Positions 38,060 through 46,117 of a stretch of 64,000 nucleotides of DNA are shown piece after piece; within the stretch, counting starts at the first letter, position 1, and the number at the start of each line of letters is the position of its first letter. The notes under the pieces were generated by a model, which did not search any database, was not told where the DNA came from, and worked only from the letters and a program-made list of their open reading frames with translations. This DNA comes from Acidimicrobiales bacterium (GTDB taxonomy: Bacteria; Actinomycetota; Acidimicrobiia; Acidimicrobiales; CADCSY01), in contig DATKDW010000058.1 of assembly GCA_035512495.1 (NCBI GenBank), positions 1 through 64,000 of the forward strand, read 5' to 3'. The translations under genes and the position numbers were made by a program.

Positions 38060-38782
38060 CTAGGTCAGTGAGTCGGCAATGACCACCGCCGCCGAGACCG
38101 CCGAGAACACCAGCACCGCCGAGCGCAGCCACCCCCGGGCGAGGAACGCGTGAGAACGGCGACCGAAGTGGGAGCCAAGGACGACGACGGGCGCCAGCAC
38201 GAGCCCGAGGAGGACCGGACCCGCGCCGACGGCGCCCGCGATGCCGAGAGCCACCATCGACACGAAGGTGCCGACGAAGAACGACGCGGCCAGCGTCGAC
38301 CGCATGGTCGGACCCGTGTGGTGCTGGTACAGCAGGGCCAGCGGTGGTCCACCGATGCCCGCTGCGGTGCCGGTCACGCCCGACACCGCGCCGGTCAGCA
38401 CCTGTGTCCCACGTCGCACCGGCACCGGCGGCATCGCGATGCTCGCGATCACGAAGCACAGGATGACCACGCCCACGAGCTGCTGAAGCGTCTCGACAGC
38501 CACCGTTGCAGCGACCCATGCCCCCACGGCCGAACCGGGGAGCCGCCCACAGATGATCCACATGACCCCGGCACGGTCGACCGCCGCACGCTCGTGGCGC
38601 AGCATGGTCACCGAGATCGGGAGGCCGAGGAGGATCACCGCGACCGGGAGCGCCTCGGGAACCAGCAGCGCGAGCACCGGGACGGTGACGAGGTTCATGC
38701 CGAACCCGATGGACCCCTGGATGGCAGCCCCCGCCAACGTCGCGACCATCGCCGCGACGAGGGCGACCAACGTGAGCTCCAT
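38060..38782 (-). CDS. TauE/SafE family (sulfite exporter-like) membrane permease
   Basis: 240 residues from ATG 38782 with GAGGGG upstream. Internal repeats typical of TauE/SafE: AGAAIQGSIGFGMNLVTVPVL in the first half and GAVSGVTGTAAGIGGPPLALLYQHH in the second, with about eight helices. The family exports sulfite/sulfoacetate-like anions or other organic anions. ATG is preferred over upstream in-frame sequence that lacks hydrophobic character. It stands alone between an SDR gene and tRNA-Arg. Confidence 0.85.
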   Translation of the reverse strand: MELTLVALVAAMVATLAGAAIQGSIGFGMNLVTVPVLALLVPEALPVAVILLGLPISVTMLRHERAAVDRAGVMWIICGRLPGSAVGAWVAATVAVETLQQLVGVVILCFVIASIAMPPVPVRRGTQVLTGAVSGVTGTAAGIGGPPLALLYQHHTGPTMRSTLAASFFVGTFVSMVALGIAGAVGAGPVLLGLVLAPVVVLGSHFGRRSHAFLARGWLRSAVLVFSAVSAAVVIADSLT

Positions 38783-38917
38783 CCGGGTCGACCCCTCATC
38801 GGCAGGCTGCTGGCGGTGCACGGTAGTGCCCAGGTGGAGACCGACCCGCCGGGGGGGCGTTGATCCGACACCTTGGATCGGCGATCCGGCGCGGGACCGG
38901 GCGCCGGCCGGGGCCGC

Positions 38918-38923
38918 TACCAT
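38918..38923 (+). promoter_or_regulatory. Possible -10 of tRNA-Arg
   Basis: TACCAT about 53 nt before the mature tRNA 5' end; no convincing -35. A GGATC-GGC-GATCC hairpin lies at 38875-38887. Confidence 0.25.
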
Positions 38924-38976
38924 GGCCCTTCGCACCGGCGGCGGGCCGAGAGGCCCAGCCACCGTCAGAACGTCCC

Positions 38977-39051
38977 GCCCTCGTAGCTCAGCGGATAGAG
39001 CATCGCCCTCCGGAGGCGTGTGCGCAGGTTCGAGTCCTGCCGAGGGCGCCA
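38977..39051 (+). tRNA. tRNA-Arg (anticodon CCG), CCA encoded
   Basis: Acceptor GCCCTCG (38977-38983) pairs with CGAGGGC (39041-39047), discriminator G, CCA at 39049-39051. D arm GCTC-AGCGGATA-GAGC, anticodon loop CTCCGGA (39008-39014) with CCG reading CGG codons, T arm GCAGG-TTCGAGT-CCTGC (39024-39040). The outermost anticodon-stem pair (39003/39019) is T-T. It ends 16 nt from the convergent acyl-CoA dehydrogenase gene. Confidence 0.96.
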
Positions 39052-39067
39052 CCCACAGTGACCGCCG

Positions 39068-41221
39068 CTACTTGAGCAACGGGTCACGGGGCAGGCCGAG
39101 GATCCGCTCGCCGATCTGGTTGCGCTTGATCTCGGATGTGCCACCGGCGATCGACATGCCGCGGTGCATGAGGACGAGCATGTTGCTCATCCCACCGGGG
39201 CCGTCCATGAAGGCGGCGTCGGGCCCGTTGAGCTCGGTGAGGATGGCGGCGGCCTCGTGCCCCAGCTCGGACAGCACGAGCTTGGTGATCGCCCCTTCTG
39301 GACCGGGCTCCGCGCTGGAGACGGCCCGGTTGACGCTGCGCAGGTTGAGCAGGCCCATGGCCTGGTGCTGGGCGGCGTAGCGGCCCACTCGGGCGGCGCC
39401 GCCGGTCAGGCGCTCGGGGTGGGCGTCGAAGGGCGTCACCAGCGCCGATCCGGGCATGGACATGCCTCCCTGGCCGCCGCCGATGCTCACGCTCTCGTTG
39501 CCGAGGGTGGCGCGGGCCACCGTCCACCCGCCGTCGACGGGGCCGACGACGTCGTCGTCGGGGACGAACACCTCGTTGAAGAACACCTCGTTGAACGACG
39601 AGTTGCCGGTGGTCATCTTCAGGGGCCGGACCTCGACGCCCTCGGCGTGCATGTCGATGACCATGATCGTGATGCCGTCGTGCTTGGGCACGTCGGGGTT
39701 GGTGCGCACGGTGGCGAAGCCCATGCCGGCCTCGTGGGCACCGCTGGTCCAGACCTTCTGCCCGCTGACGAGCCAGCCCCCCTCGACGCGGGTGGCCTTG
39801 GTCTTGACGCCGGCGGCGTCGGAGCCGGCGTCGGGCTCGCTGAAGAGCTGGCACCAGCTGACGTCCTGGTCGAGGGCAGGCTTGACCCAGCGGGCCACCT
39901 GGTCCTCGGTGCCGTACTGGATCAGGGTGAGGATGACCCACCCGGTGATGCCGTAGCCGGGACGCGTGACACCGGCGGCGGCGAACTCCTCCTCGATGAC
40001 GAGCTGCTCGACGGCGCCGGCGGCCCGCCCGTGGGGCTTGGGCCAGCTCGGCATCACGTAGCCGGTCTCGATCAGCCGGGTCCGCTGCTCCTCGGCCGAG
40101 AGGCCCTTGATGCTCTCGGCGAAGGCACGGACCTCCTCGCGGATGGGCTCGGCCTCGGGCGGGAGCTCGACAGCCTTGGCCCGGACGACGCCGGCTCGGG
40201 TGAGGTCGGCGACGTCGGCCGCGGCCCGGCCCGGGATGAGGACCGTGAGCAGCGTGGTGGCGCGGCGCATGTAGAGGTGGGCGTCGTGCTCCCAGGTGAT
40301 GGCGATGCCGCCGTGCACCTGGGTGTTGAGGTTGGCGCACAGGTCGGCGGCCGGCGCCGCGAGAGAGGCGGCCACGGCGGCGGCGTAGCGAAGCTGGTCG
40401 CCACCGGTCCGGGCGGCGCGAGCGGCGTCCCACACCGCCGAGGTCGCCAGCTCGGTGGCCACGGCCATGTTGGCGCAGTGGTGCTTCACCGCCTGGTACA
40501 TGGCGATGGGGCGGCCGAACTGGATCCGCTCCTTGGAGTAGGCAGCGGCCAGCTGGGTGCACTCCCGCGCCACGCCGACGGCCTCGGCCGAGAGGATCAC
40601 CCGGGCCAGGTCGATGAGGAGGGGACGGGCGCCGACGAGGACTGTGGCGCTCGCCCCGTCGAGGGTCACCCGCGCCGCTCGACGGGTGGGGTCGAGGCTC
40701 GGGGGCACCTCGATGTCGACGCCCGGGCCCACCTGGACCACGACCACGTCGTCGCCGGCGGCGACCACCAGCACGTCGGCCAACCCGCCGCCGATCACCA
40801 CGCCGGCGTCGCCGGAGACCGTGCCCCCGCTCACGCTGACCGCGCCGTCGAGGGCGACAGCGCCCACGGTCGAGCCTTCGGCCAGACCCGGGAGGAGCTT
40901 GGCCTTGAGGTCGTCATCGCCGGCGGCGGCGATCACCGCGCTGGCGATCACCGTGGGGACGAAGGGCCCGGGCGCCACTGCTCGGCCCATCTCCTCCACC
41001 ACGATCACGAGCTCCTCGAGCGTGTAGCCGGAGCCGCCGTGCTCCTCGGGCAGGTGCAGGCCGAGCCAGCCGAGGCCGGCGACATCGTCCCACAGCGCAG
41101 GCATCGACTCGTCGGGGGCGTCGAGCAACTGGCGCGCCGCACCGCGTGCGTTCCGCTTCAGGAGGAGGTCGGCGGCCGTGTCGGCCAGTGCCCGGTGGTC
41201 ATCAGTGATCGCGATCGACAT
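39068..41221 (-). CDS. Two-domain (fused) acyl-CoA dehydrogenase
   Basis: 717 residues, twice the normal length, with two acyl-CoA dehydrogenase domains. Domain 1 (about 1-350): DLLLKRNARGAARQLLD, WDDVAGLGWLGLHLPEEHGGSGYTLEE, YSKERIQFGRPIAMYQAVKHHCANM, NTQVHGGIAITWEHDAHLYMRRA. Domain 2 (about 360-717): CQLFSEPDAGSDAAGVKTKAT, GQKVWTSGAHEAGMGF, TTGNSSFNEVFFNEVFVPDDDVVG, and AGGTSEIKRNQIGERILGLPRDP. The common IYEGT catalytic Glu is replaced (IAGGT) in domain 2, and domain 1 carries WEHDAHL, as in heterotetrameric mycobacterial FadE/ChsE pairs in which one active site forms between subunits. Probably FAD-dependent alpha,beta-dehydrogenation of a bulky acyl-CoA. The 3' end faces tRNA-Arg. Confidence 0.88.
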   Translation of the reverse strand: MSIAITDDHRALADTAADLLLKRNARGAARQLLDAPDESMPALWDDVAGLGWLGLHLPEEHGGSGYTLEELVIVVEEMGRAVAPGPFVPTVIASAVIAAAGDDDLKAKLLPGLAEGSTVGAVALDGAVSVSGGTVSGDAGVVIGGGLADVLVVAAGDDVVVVQVGPGVDIEVPPSLDPTRRAARVTLDGASATVLVGARPLLIDLARVILSAEAVGVARECTQLAAAYSKERIQFGRPIAMYQAVKHHCANMAVATELATSAVWDAARAARTGGDQLRYAAAVAASLAAPAADLCANLNTQVHGGIAITWEHDAHLYMRRATTLLTVLIPGRAAADVADLTRAGVVRAKAVELPPEAEPIREEVRAFAESIKGLSAEEQRTRLIETGYVMPSWPKPHGRAAGAVEQLVIEEEFAAAGVTRPGYGITGWVILTLIQYGTEDQVARWVKPALDQDVSWCQLFSEPDAGSDAAGVKTKATRVEGGWLVSGQKVWTSGAHEAGMGFATVRTNPDVPKHDGITIMVIDMHAEGVEVRPLKMTTGNSSFNEVFFNEVFVPDDDVVGPVDGGWTVARATLGNESVSIGGGQGGMSMPGSALVTPFDAHPERLTGGAARVGRYAAQHQAMGLLNLRSVNRAVSSAEPGPEGAITKLVLSELGHEAAAILTELNGPDAAFMDGPGGMSNMLVLMHRGMSIAGGTSEIKRNQIGERILGLPRDPLLK

Positions 41222-41227
41222 GCCTCG

Positions 41228-41258
41228 ACCCTACGCCGACGACTGACGTTGGTGTCAG
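41228..41258 (-). promoter_or_regulatory. Promoter with overlapping palindrome for the fused acyl-CoA dehydrogenase
   Basis: On the minus strand CTGACA (41258-41253, five of six matches to TTGACA), a 19-nt spacer and TAGGGT (41233-41228), 6 nt before ATG 41221. The inverted repeat CTGAC-N6-GTCAG (41243-41258) covers the -35 box and could bind a repressor. Confidence 0.45.
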
Positions 41259-41276
41259 GCGAGCCGTGAGCGTCAC

Positions 41277-42857
41277 CTACCCGGTGGACGCACCCACCGA
41301 CGGCGGCGGTGCGAAGTGGCGGAACAACGGGCCGATGGCCGTTCGCCACGCCGGGCACCCCGGCAGCGGCTCGCCGGCGGCAGCCCGGGCGATCACCTCC
41401 TGCAGCTCCTCGGCGTATGGCAGGTTCGGGTGGGTGACCGGCACGGGGCAGGCGTCGACGGCGCCGTCGATGCGGTGGGTGCCGGGTAGCAGCGGGAGGT
41501 CGAAGGCGCTGGCCACGCTGACGGCGCGGATGCCGTCGGGCAGCGGCCGGGCCAGGGTGCGCTCGATCCGGTCGGGGTGTGCCAGCCACTCATGACCGAG
41601 GGGCGAGTCGGGCTCGAACACGGTCATCCCGCCGACTGGCGGGGTCGACAGGAGCAGCCCGAGCAGCCCTCGTCCCACCGCTCCCGGGCCCTGCTCACCC
41701 GCCGCCGGATAGGTCACCCGGTTCTCGGAGAACGACCCCACGAGCACGATCAGGTCGGTGTTGGGGAGCCGGTCGAGGGAGGCGGCGTCCCACACCAGCC
41801 AGGCCCCCTGTGAGTGGCCGACCACCACGCCGGGCGGGTCGAGCTCGGCGGACTGCGCCTCCAGGAACCCGACCAGGTCTTCGCGGCTGCGCAGCGTGTC
41901 CTGCGGCCCGTACGGCGCCCCCTGCTCGATCGGACACTGCGCCTGCCGCTGCGGCTGCCCGTCCCCCGGGCCGGCATAGGAGAAGTGGATCGTCTGCTCG
42001 CAGGTCCACCCCATGACCGCCGGGTCGATCTCGAGGATCGCCCCCCGACCCGACGACGAGTCGACACCCGACATGAGCATGATCGAGCCTTCCTGAGCCC
42101 TCGCCGACGGTCGGTCGACCGGCCCCGCCGGCCCCGTGACCACCACGACGGCGAGAGCGACGATGCCCGCCGCCGGCACGGTGGCGACGACCCGACGGGG
42201 CACACGGGTGCGCGGGGGGTCGAGCCTGAGCACCACCACGGCACCCCAGGTGAGTGCCGCCGAGAGCGGCACGACGACGACGGCCCCCACCTCGCCGCCG
42301 AGGTCGGCGACCGCCCCCAGCACCGTCAGCAGGGCCAGGTAGCAACCGATCGTCCCGGAGCGGAACCCCCGGCGAACCGAGGTGGCGAACGCGGTCCGTA
42401 ACCGGGCGCCGCCCATCCAGGGGCCGGCGCCGGTGGTCATCGCCAGGATGACGGTGAACCCCCACCCCAGCCAGAAGAAGAGGTAGTAGAGCACGGCCAT
42501 CGACGCGAACGACAGGGTCGCCGCCAGCCCGGCCGGCACCAGCACGACGAGGTAGAAGCGGAGGGCGAAGAGCACCCGCGCCCGGGTGATGCCGCCCAGC
42601 AGCGATGCGAGCACCAGCGACCGCACGGCCACCGACACCACCACGCCGGCGATGAACGTGGGCAGCCCGGTGGCGTGGACCAGGAGGAACCGGATGTCGG
42701 CGATGACGTCGAGCGGGGGCAACCCCACCAGGTGGGGCAACCCCTGCCACCGAGGCACCGCCCCGACCGCCGATGCTGCAGTGACCACCAGGGCCACCAG
42801 CGCCAGCCCGCCGGGGGATGGCAGCCGCCCGGTCCGTCGGTCAGCCGTGGCCGGCAC
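41277..42857 (-). CDS. Membrane protein with C-terminal alpha/beta hydrolase domain
   Basis: 526 residues from GTG 42857. Six or so helices in the first 250 residues (LALVALVVTAASAVGAV, FIAGVVVSVAVRSLVLASLLGGI, FYLVVLVPAGLAATLSF, VLYYLFFWLGWGFTVILAM, VPAAGIVALAVVVVTG). The C-terminal half is hydrolase-like: VVVGHSQGAWLVWDAASL (Ser nucleophile), SFDLP-type strand AVSVASAFDLPLLPGTH and conserved VTHPNLPY near the C-terminus could supply His. The catalytic domain would face outward. Five cysteines in this domain suggest disulfides. It follows cyclophilin after 15 nt in the same operon. Confidence 0.72.
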   Translation of the reverse strand: MPATADRRTGRLPSPGGLALVALVVTAASAVGAVPRWQGLPHLVGLPPLDVIADIRFLLVHATGLPTFIAGVVVSVAVRSLVLASLLGGITRARVLFALRFYLVVLVPAGLAATLSFASMAVLYYLFFWLGWGFTVILAMTTGAGPWMGGARLRTAFATSVRRGFRSGTIGCYLALLTVLGAVADLGGEVGAVVVVPLSAALTWGAVVVLRLDPPRTRVPRRVVATVPAAGIVALAVVVVTGPAGPVDRPSARAQEGSIMLMSGVDSSSGRGAILEIDPAVMGWTCEQTIHFSYAGPGDGQPQRQAQCPIEQGAPYGPQDTLRSREDLVGFLEAQSAELDPPGVVVGHSQGAWLVWDAASLDRLPNTDLIVLVGSFSENRVTYPAAGEQGPGAVGRGLLGLLLSTPPVGGMTVFEPDSPLGHEWLAHPDRIERTLARPLPDGIRAVSVASAFDLPLLPGTHRIDGAVDACPVPVTHPNLPYAEELQEVIARAAAGEPLPGCPAWRTAIGPLFRHFAPPPSVGASTG

Positions 42858-42872
42858 GAGGCGGGGCGGCCG

Positions 42873-43430
42873 TCAGTCGGACTCGGTGATGGTGACCGAA
42901 CGGATGACGACGTCCTCCTTGGGGCGGTCGCCGGAGCCGGTGGGCACCTTCTCCATCTGGTCGAGGACGTCGAGGCCCTTCACGATCTTGCCGAACAGCG
43001 AGTACTGCGGCGGCAGGCCCACCCCGGACGGACCGCTCACGAGGAAGAACTGGCTGCCGTTGGTGTTGGGTCCGGCGTTGGCCATGGCCACCGAGCCGAT
43101 CTCGTAGCGGCCCGGCTTGGGGAGCTCGTCGGCGAAGCGGTAGCCGGGACCCCCGCGGCCGCTGCCCTCGGGGTCGCCGCCCTGGCACATGAAGCCCGGG
43201 ATGATGCGGTGGAAGACCACGCCGTCGTAGAAGTGGTAGCGGGACAGGAACACGAAGTTGTTCACCGCGTTCGGCGCGGCGTCGGCGTCGAGGGCGATCA
43301 CCATGGTCCCGAGCGACGTCTCCATCTCGGCGGTGTAGCGCTTGGACGGGTCGATGCACATCGGCGGGGGCCCGTCGAAGCTGGTCGTGCGGGGGCTGGA
43401 GCCGTCGGCGGCGGGGCACTCGGTGGCCAT
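42873..43430 (-). CDS. Cyclophilin-type peptidyl-prolyl cis-trans isomerase
   Basis: 185 residues. After about 40 N-terminal residues comes the cyclophilin core: FYDGVVFHRIIPGFMCQGGDPEGSGRGGPGYRFADEL (Arg and Phe of the active site in FHRIIPGFMCQGGD), VAMANAGPNTNGSQFFLVSG and YSLFGKIVKGLDVLDQM. It has no export signal; cytosolic protein-folding catalyst. Start MATECPAADGSS at ATG 43430 is retained because no nearer ATG gives a full domain. Its neighbour downstream is the membrane hydrolase. Confidence 0.93.
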   Translation of the reverse strand: MATECPAADGSSPRTTSFDGPPPMCIDPSKRYTAEMETSLGTMVIALDADAAPNAVNNFVFLSRYHFYDGVVFHRIIPGFMCQGGDPEGSGRGGPGYRFADELPKPGRYEIGSVAMANAGPNTNGSQFFLVSGPSGVGLPPQYSLFGKIVKGLDVLDQMEKVPTGSGDRPKEDVVIRSVTITESD

Positions 43431-43521
43431 GGGTGTCGACCTCTCTCGTCGTGGTCAGAAGGTGTCCCCTCACCATGCCACCGTCGCCCGACGAGCACAC
43501 AAGGCGGCCGACACGCCGACC

Positions 43522-44799
43522 TCAGGCCTTCGCCTGGTCCTTCTCCTTGTCGCGCTTCTCGGACTCCGCCTTGGGCTCCTTGGGCAGTCCGAGGACCCGT
43601 TCGCCGACGATGTTGCGCTGGACCTCGGCGGTGCCGCCCCAGATCGTCTCGGAGCGGGAGAAGAAGAAGGCCGCCTGCAGCGGGCTGACCGGGTAGTCGT
43701 CGCGCCCACGGCCGGAGCGCATCATCCCGGGGATGTTGTCCTCACCGGAGTCGCCGGTGAGGATCTGGGCGTCCATGCCCAGGATGTCCATGGCCAGCTC
43801 CATGACGTCGCGGTGGTACTCGGACCAGAACATCTTGTTGGTGGCACCGAGGGCGGCGACGCCCATGTCCTTCTTGTCGTGCAGCACCGCCGAGAGGCTG
43901 CGCCAGCCGTTCACCTTCATGATCTGGACCTTGGTGTGGGCCTCCATGAGGCGCTGGCGGATGACCGGGTCGTCGATCTTCCCGTTGCGCTTGGCCCGCT
44001 CCATGATCACGTCGAGCTCGCGCTCGAAGCGGCGGTAGCCGGTGGTGGCCGAGGATCCCCGTTCGAAGCCGAGGGTGGTCATGGCGACCTTCCACCCGTT
44101 GTTGACGCCACCCACGACCGCGTCCTTGGGGCAGCGTGCGTCGGTGAAGAACACCTCGTTGAACTCGCCGGATCCGTCGGGCTGGATGATGGGGCGGATC
44201 TCGACGCCGTCCTGGTGCATGGGCACCAGCAGGTAGGAGATGCCGGCGTGCTTGGAGACGCTCTGGTCGGTGCGGGCGAGGAGGAACACGTAGTCGGCGT
44301 GCTGGGCCTGGGTGGTCCAGACCTTCTGGCCGTTGATGACCCACTCGTCACCGTCGAGCTCGGCCTTGCACTTCAGCGAGGCGAGGTCGGAGCCGGACTC
44401 CGGCTCGGAGAAGCCCTGGCACCAGGCGATCTGGCCCGAGAGGATCTTCGGGAGGAACTCCTGCTTCTGCTCCTCGGTGCCCCACTGGAGGATGGTGGGG
44501 CCGACGAGGGTGTCGCCGAAGAAGTCGGCGCGCATCGGGGCGTTGGCCCCGCTGAACTCCTCGTTGAGGACCACGGCCTGGATGGTGCTTAGACCCTTGC
44601 CGCCGTACTCCTGGGGCCAGGTCGAGCAGATCCAGCCGCCCTCGTAGAGCTTCTTGGTCCACTCCTTGTTGAACTGCTCTCGCGCCTCGCCCTCGAGGTC
44701 GAAGTCGTCGTCGAACCAGCCGTCGGGCAGGTTGGCCTCGAGCCAGGCGCGGATCTCGCTGCGGAACTCTTCTGCTTCGGGCGGGTACGTGAGGTCCAT
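43522..44799 (-). CDS. Acyl-CoA dehydrogenase
   Basis: 425 residues from ATG 44799 (MDLTYPPEAEEFRSEIRAWLEANLP). FAD-binding and acyl-CoA motifs are intact: WPQEYGGKGLSTIQAVVLNEEFS, CQGFSEPESGSDLASLKCKAE, INGQKVWTTQAQHADY, GGVNNGWKVAMTTLGFERG, and IWGGTAEVQRNIVGERVLGLPKE, in which the canonical Glu of IYEGT is Gly. The family oxidises acyl-CoA to the 2-enoyl form. A Lys/Glu tail ends the protein. CAAGAT lies 6 nt before ATG 44799, and the promoter is divergent from the FrhB-like gene at 44873. Confidence 0.9.
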   Translation of the reverse strand: MDLTYPPEAEEFRSEIRAWLEANLPDGWFDDDFDLEGEAREQFNKEWTKKLYEGGWICSTWPQEYGGKGLSTIQAVVLNEEFSGANAPMRADFFGDTLVGPTILQWGTEEQKQEFLPKILSGQIAWCQGFSEPESGSDLASLKCKAELDGDEWVINGQKVWTTQAQHADYVFLLARTDQSVSKHAGISYLLVPMHQDGVEIRPIIQPDGSGEFNEVFFTDARCPKDAVVGGVNNGWKVAMTTLGFERGSSATTGYRRFERELDVIMERAKRNGKIDDPVIRQRLMEAHTKVQIMKVNGWRSLSAVLHDKKDMGVAALGATNKMFWSEYHRDVMELAMDILGMDAQILTGDSGEDNIPGMMRSGRGRDDYPVSPLQAAFFFSRSETIWGGTAEVQRNIVGERVLGLPKEPKAESEKRDKEKDQAKA

Positions 44800-44860
44800 C
44801 CGCCAATCTTGCCCGCCTGCAGGGTCGAACCCAACTGCCGGCCAGTCCGCGCCGCGCCAA

Positions 44861-44866
44861 TAGGAT
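44861..44866 (+). promoter_or_regulatory. Putative leaderless -10 box of the FrhB-like gene
   Basis: TAGGAT ends 6 nt before ATG 44873 in the 73-nt divergent gap; no clear -35. Confidence 0.45.
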
Positions 44867-44872
44867 CGGCCC

Positions 44873-46030
44873 ATGGCAGTGACCGAGGACGCCCCACCGC
44901 CCGCATCGAAGAGGGAACGCTGGACCGCCCAGTGGGCCGAGCTCTATGCCGAGGTGATCACCAGCGGCCTCTGCACCGGCTGCGCCGCCTGCGTCATCTC
45001 TTGCCCCCACGACGTCATCGGCTACGACCACAACCAGGGCGGCTACCGGCCCTTCCACCTCGAGGAGGAGCTGGGCGACGACGACTGCATCCACGGCCAG
45101 AAGGGCTGCACCAGCTGCACCCGGGCCTGCCCCCGCTTCCGGGCATGGGAGATCGAAGCCGACACCTACATGTTCGGCCGCGAGCGCCAGCCCGACGAGA
45201 TCGCGGGCATCAGCAAGGACGTGATCCTCGCCCGCGCCTCCGACGACTTCATCCACGAGAAGGGCCAGGACGGCGGCCTCGTGTCGGCCATCCTCATCTG
45301 GGCCCTGGATCACGGCTACATCGACGCCGCCCTCGTGTCGTACCTCGAGGGCGACACCGGCTGGACGGCCACGCCGGGCGTGGCCCGCAACGCCGACGAC
45401 GTCGTCCGCTCGGCCGGCAGCCGCTACACCTACTCGGCCAACACGCTGGCCTACGACGAGGCCATCGAGGGGGGCGCCGAGAAGCTGGCCCTCGTCGGCA
45501 TGGGCTGCCAGACCTCGGCGCTGCCCACCATGAGCTCCCGCAAGATCGGCAAGTTGGGGCGCAAGTTCGCCCTCAACATCGGGCTGCTGTGCTCGAAGAC
45601 GTTCGACGACGCCATCTTCGAGGAGCTCTTCGAGGCCAAGTACGACCTGCCCAAGGCCGAGATCGCCAAGATGAACATCAAGGGCGTGTTCCAGCTCTGG
45701 ATGAAGGACGGCACCTACCGCGAGGTCCCGCTCAAGGAGTGCCACGCCTGGACGCGCGAGGGCTGCCTGTTCTGCCCCGACTTCGCCGCCGAGCACGCCG
45801 ACATCTCCACCGGCGGCATCGGCCAGTACCCCGACTGGACCCTCACCGTGGTCCGCACCGACCTCGGGCGCGAGATCATCATCAAGATGCTCGAGGACGG
45901 CTCCATCATCGGCCGTCCTGGTGACGATGACCCCGGTGCCATCGAGCTCATGCACAAGCTGGCCGGGAAGAGCCGCGCCCGCTGGCCCGCCACCGCGGTG
46001 GCGGCACCGGGCGTGCTGCCCGCCTCCTGA
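44873..46030 (+). CDS. FrhB-like coenzyme F420 hydrogenase/dehydrogenase beta-subunit family protein
   Basis: 385 residues. The N-terminal segment carries two 4Fe-4S-type cysteine groups, CTGCAACVISCP and CTSCTRACPRF, followed by the FrhB domain: DGGLVSAILIWALDHGYIDAALVS, RYTYSANTLAYDEAIEGGAEKLALVGMGCQTSAL, LNIGLLCSKTF and GCLFCPDFAAEHADISTGGIG. The family couples F420 or FAD redox to iron-sulfur centres (hydrogenase, dehydrogenase and F420:ferredoxin-type partners). With no hydrogenase genes here it may act as an F420H2-linked reductase, or in a chlorophyll-type vinyl reductase-like role; the partner is unknown. Confidence 0.85.
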   Translation: MAVTEDAPPPASKRERWTAQWAELYAEVITSGLCTGCAACVISCPHDVIGYDHNQGGYRPFHLEEELGDDDCIHGQKGCTSCTRACPRFRAWEIEADTYMFGRERQPDEIAGISKDVILARASDDFIHEKGQDGGLVSAILIWALDHGYIDAALVSYLEGDTGWTATPGVARNADDVVRSAGSRYTYSANTLAYDEAIEGGAEKLALVGMGCQTSALPTMSSRKIGKLGRKFALNIGLLCSKTFDDAIFEELFEAKYDLPKAEIAKMNIKGVFQLWMKDGTYREVPLKECHAWTREGCLFCPDFAAEHADISTGGIGQYPDWTLTVVRTDLGREIIIKMLEDGSIIGRPGDDDPGAIELMHKLAGKSRARWPATAVAAPGVLPAS

Positions 46031-46035
46031 CCGGA

Positions 46036-46066
46036 TTGTCGGGGGCCCGGACAGGCTGGTTACGCT
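46036..46066 (+). promoter_or_regulatory. Possible thiolase promoter overlapping a hairpin
   Basis: TTGTCG (46036-46041), a 19-nt spacer and TACGCT (46061-46066), about 50 nt before ATG 46118. The same area forms a TGTC...GACA hairpin (46038-46054), which could instead terminate the FrhB-like gene. Confidence 0.3.
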
Positions 46067-46117
46067 CGCTCACGCACGTCCGACCCGCGAATCAGCACCC
46101 ACAGGGGGAGTCCACAC

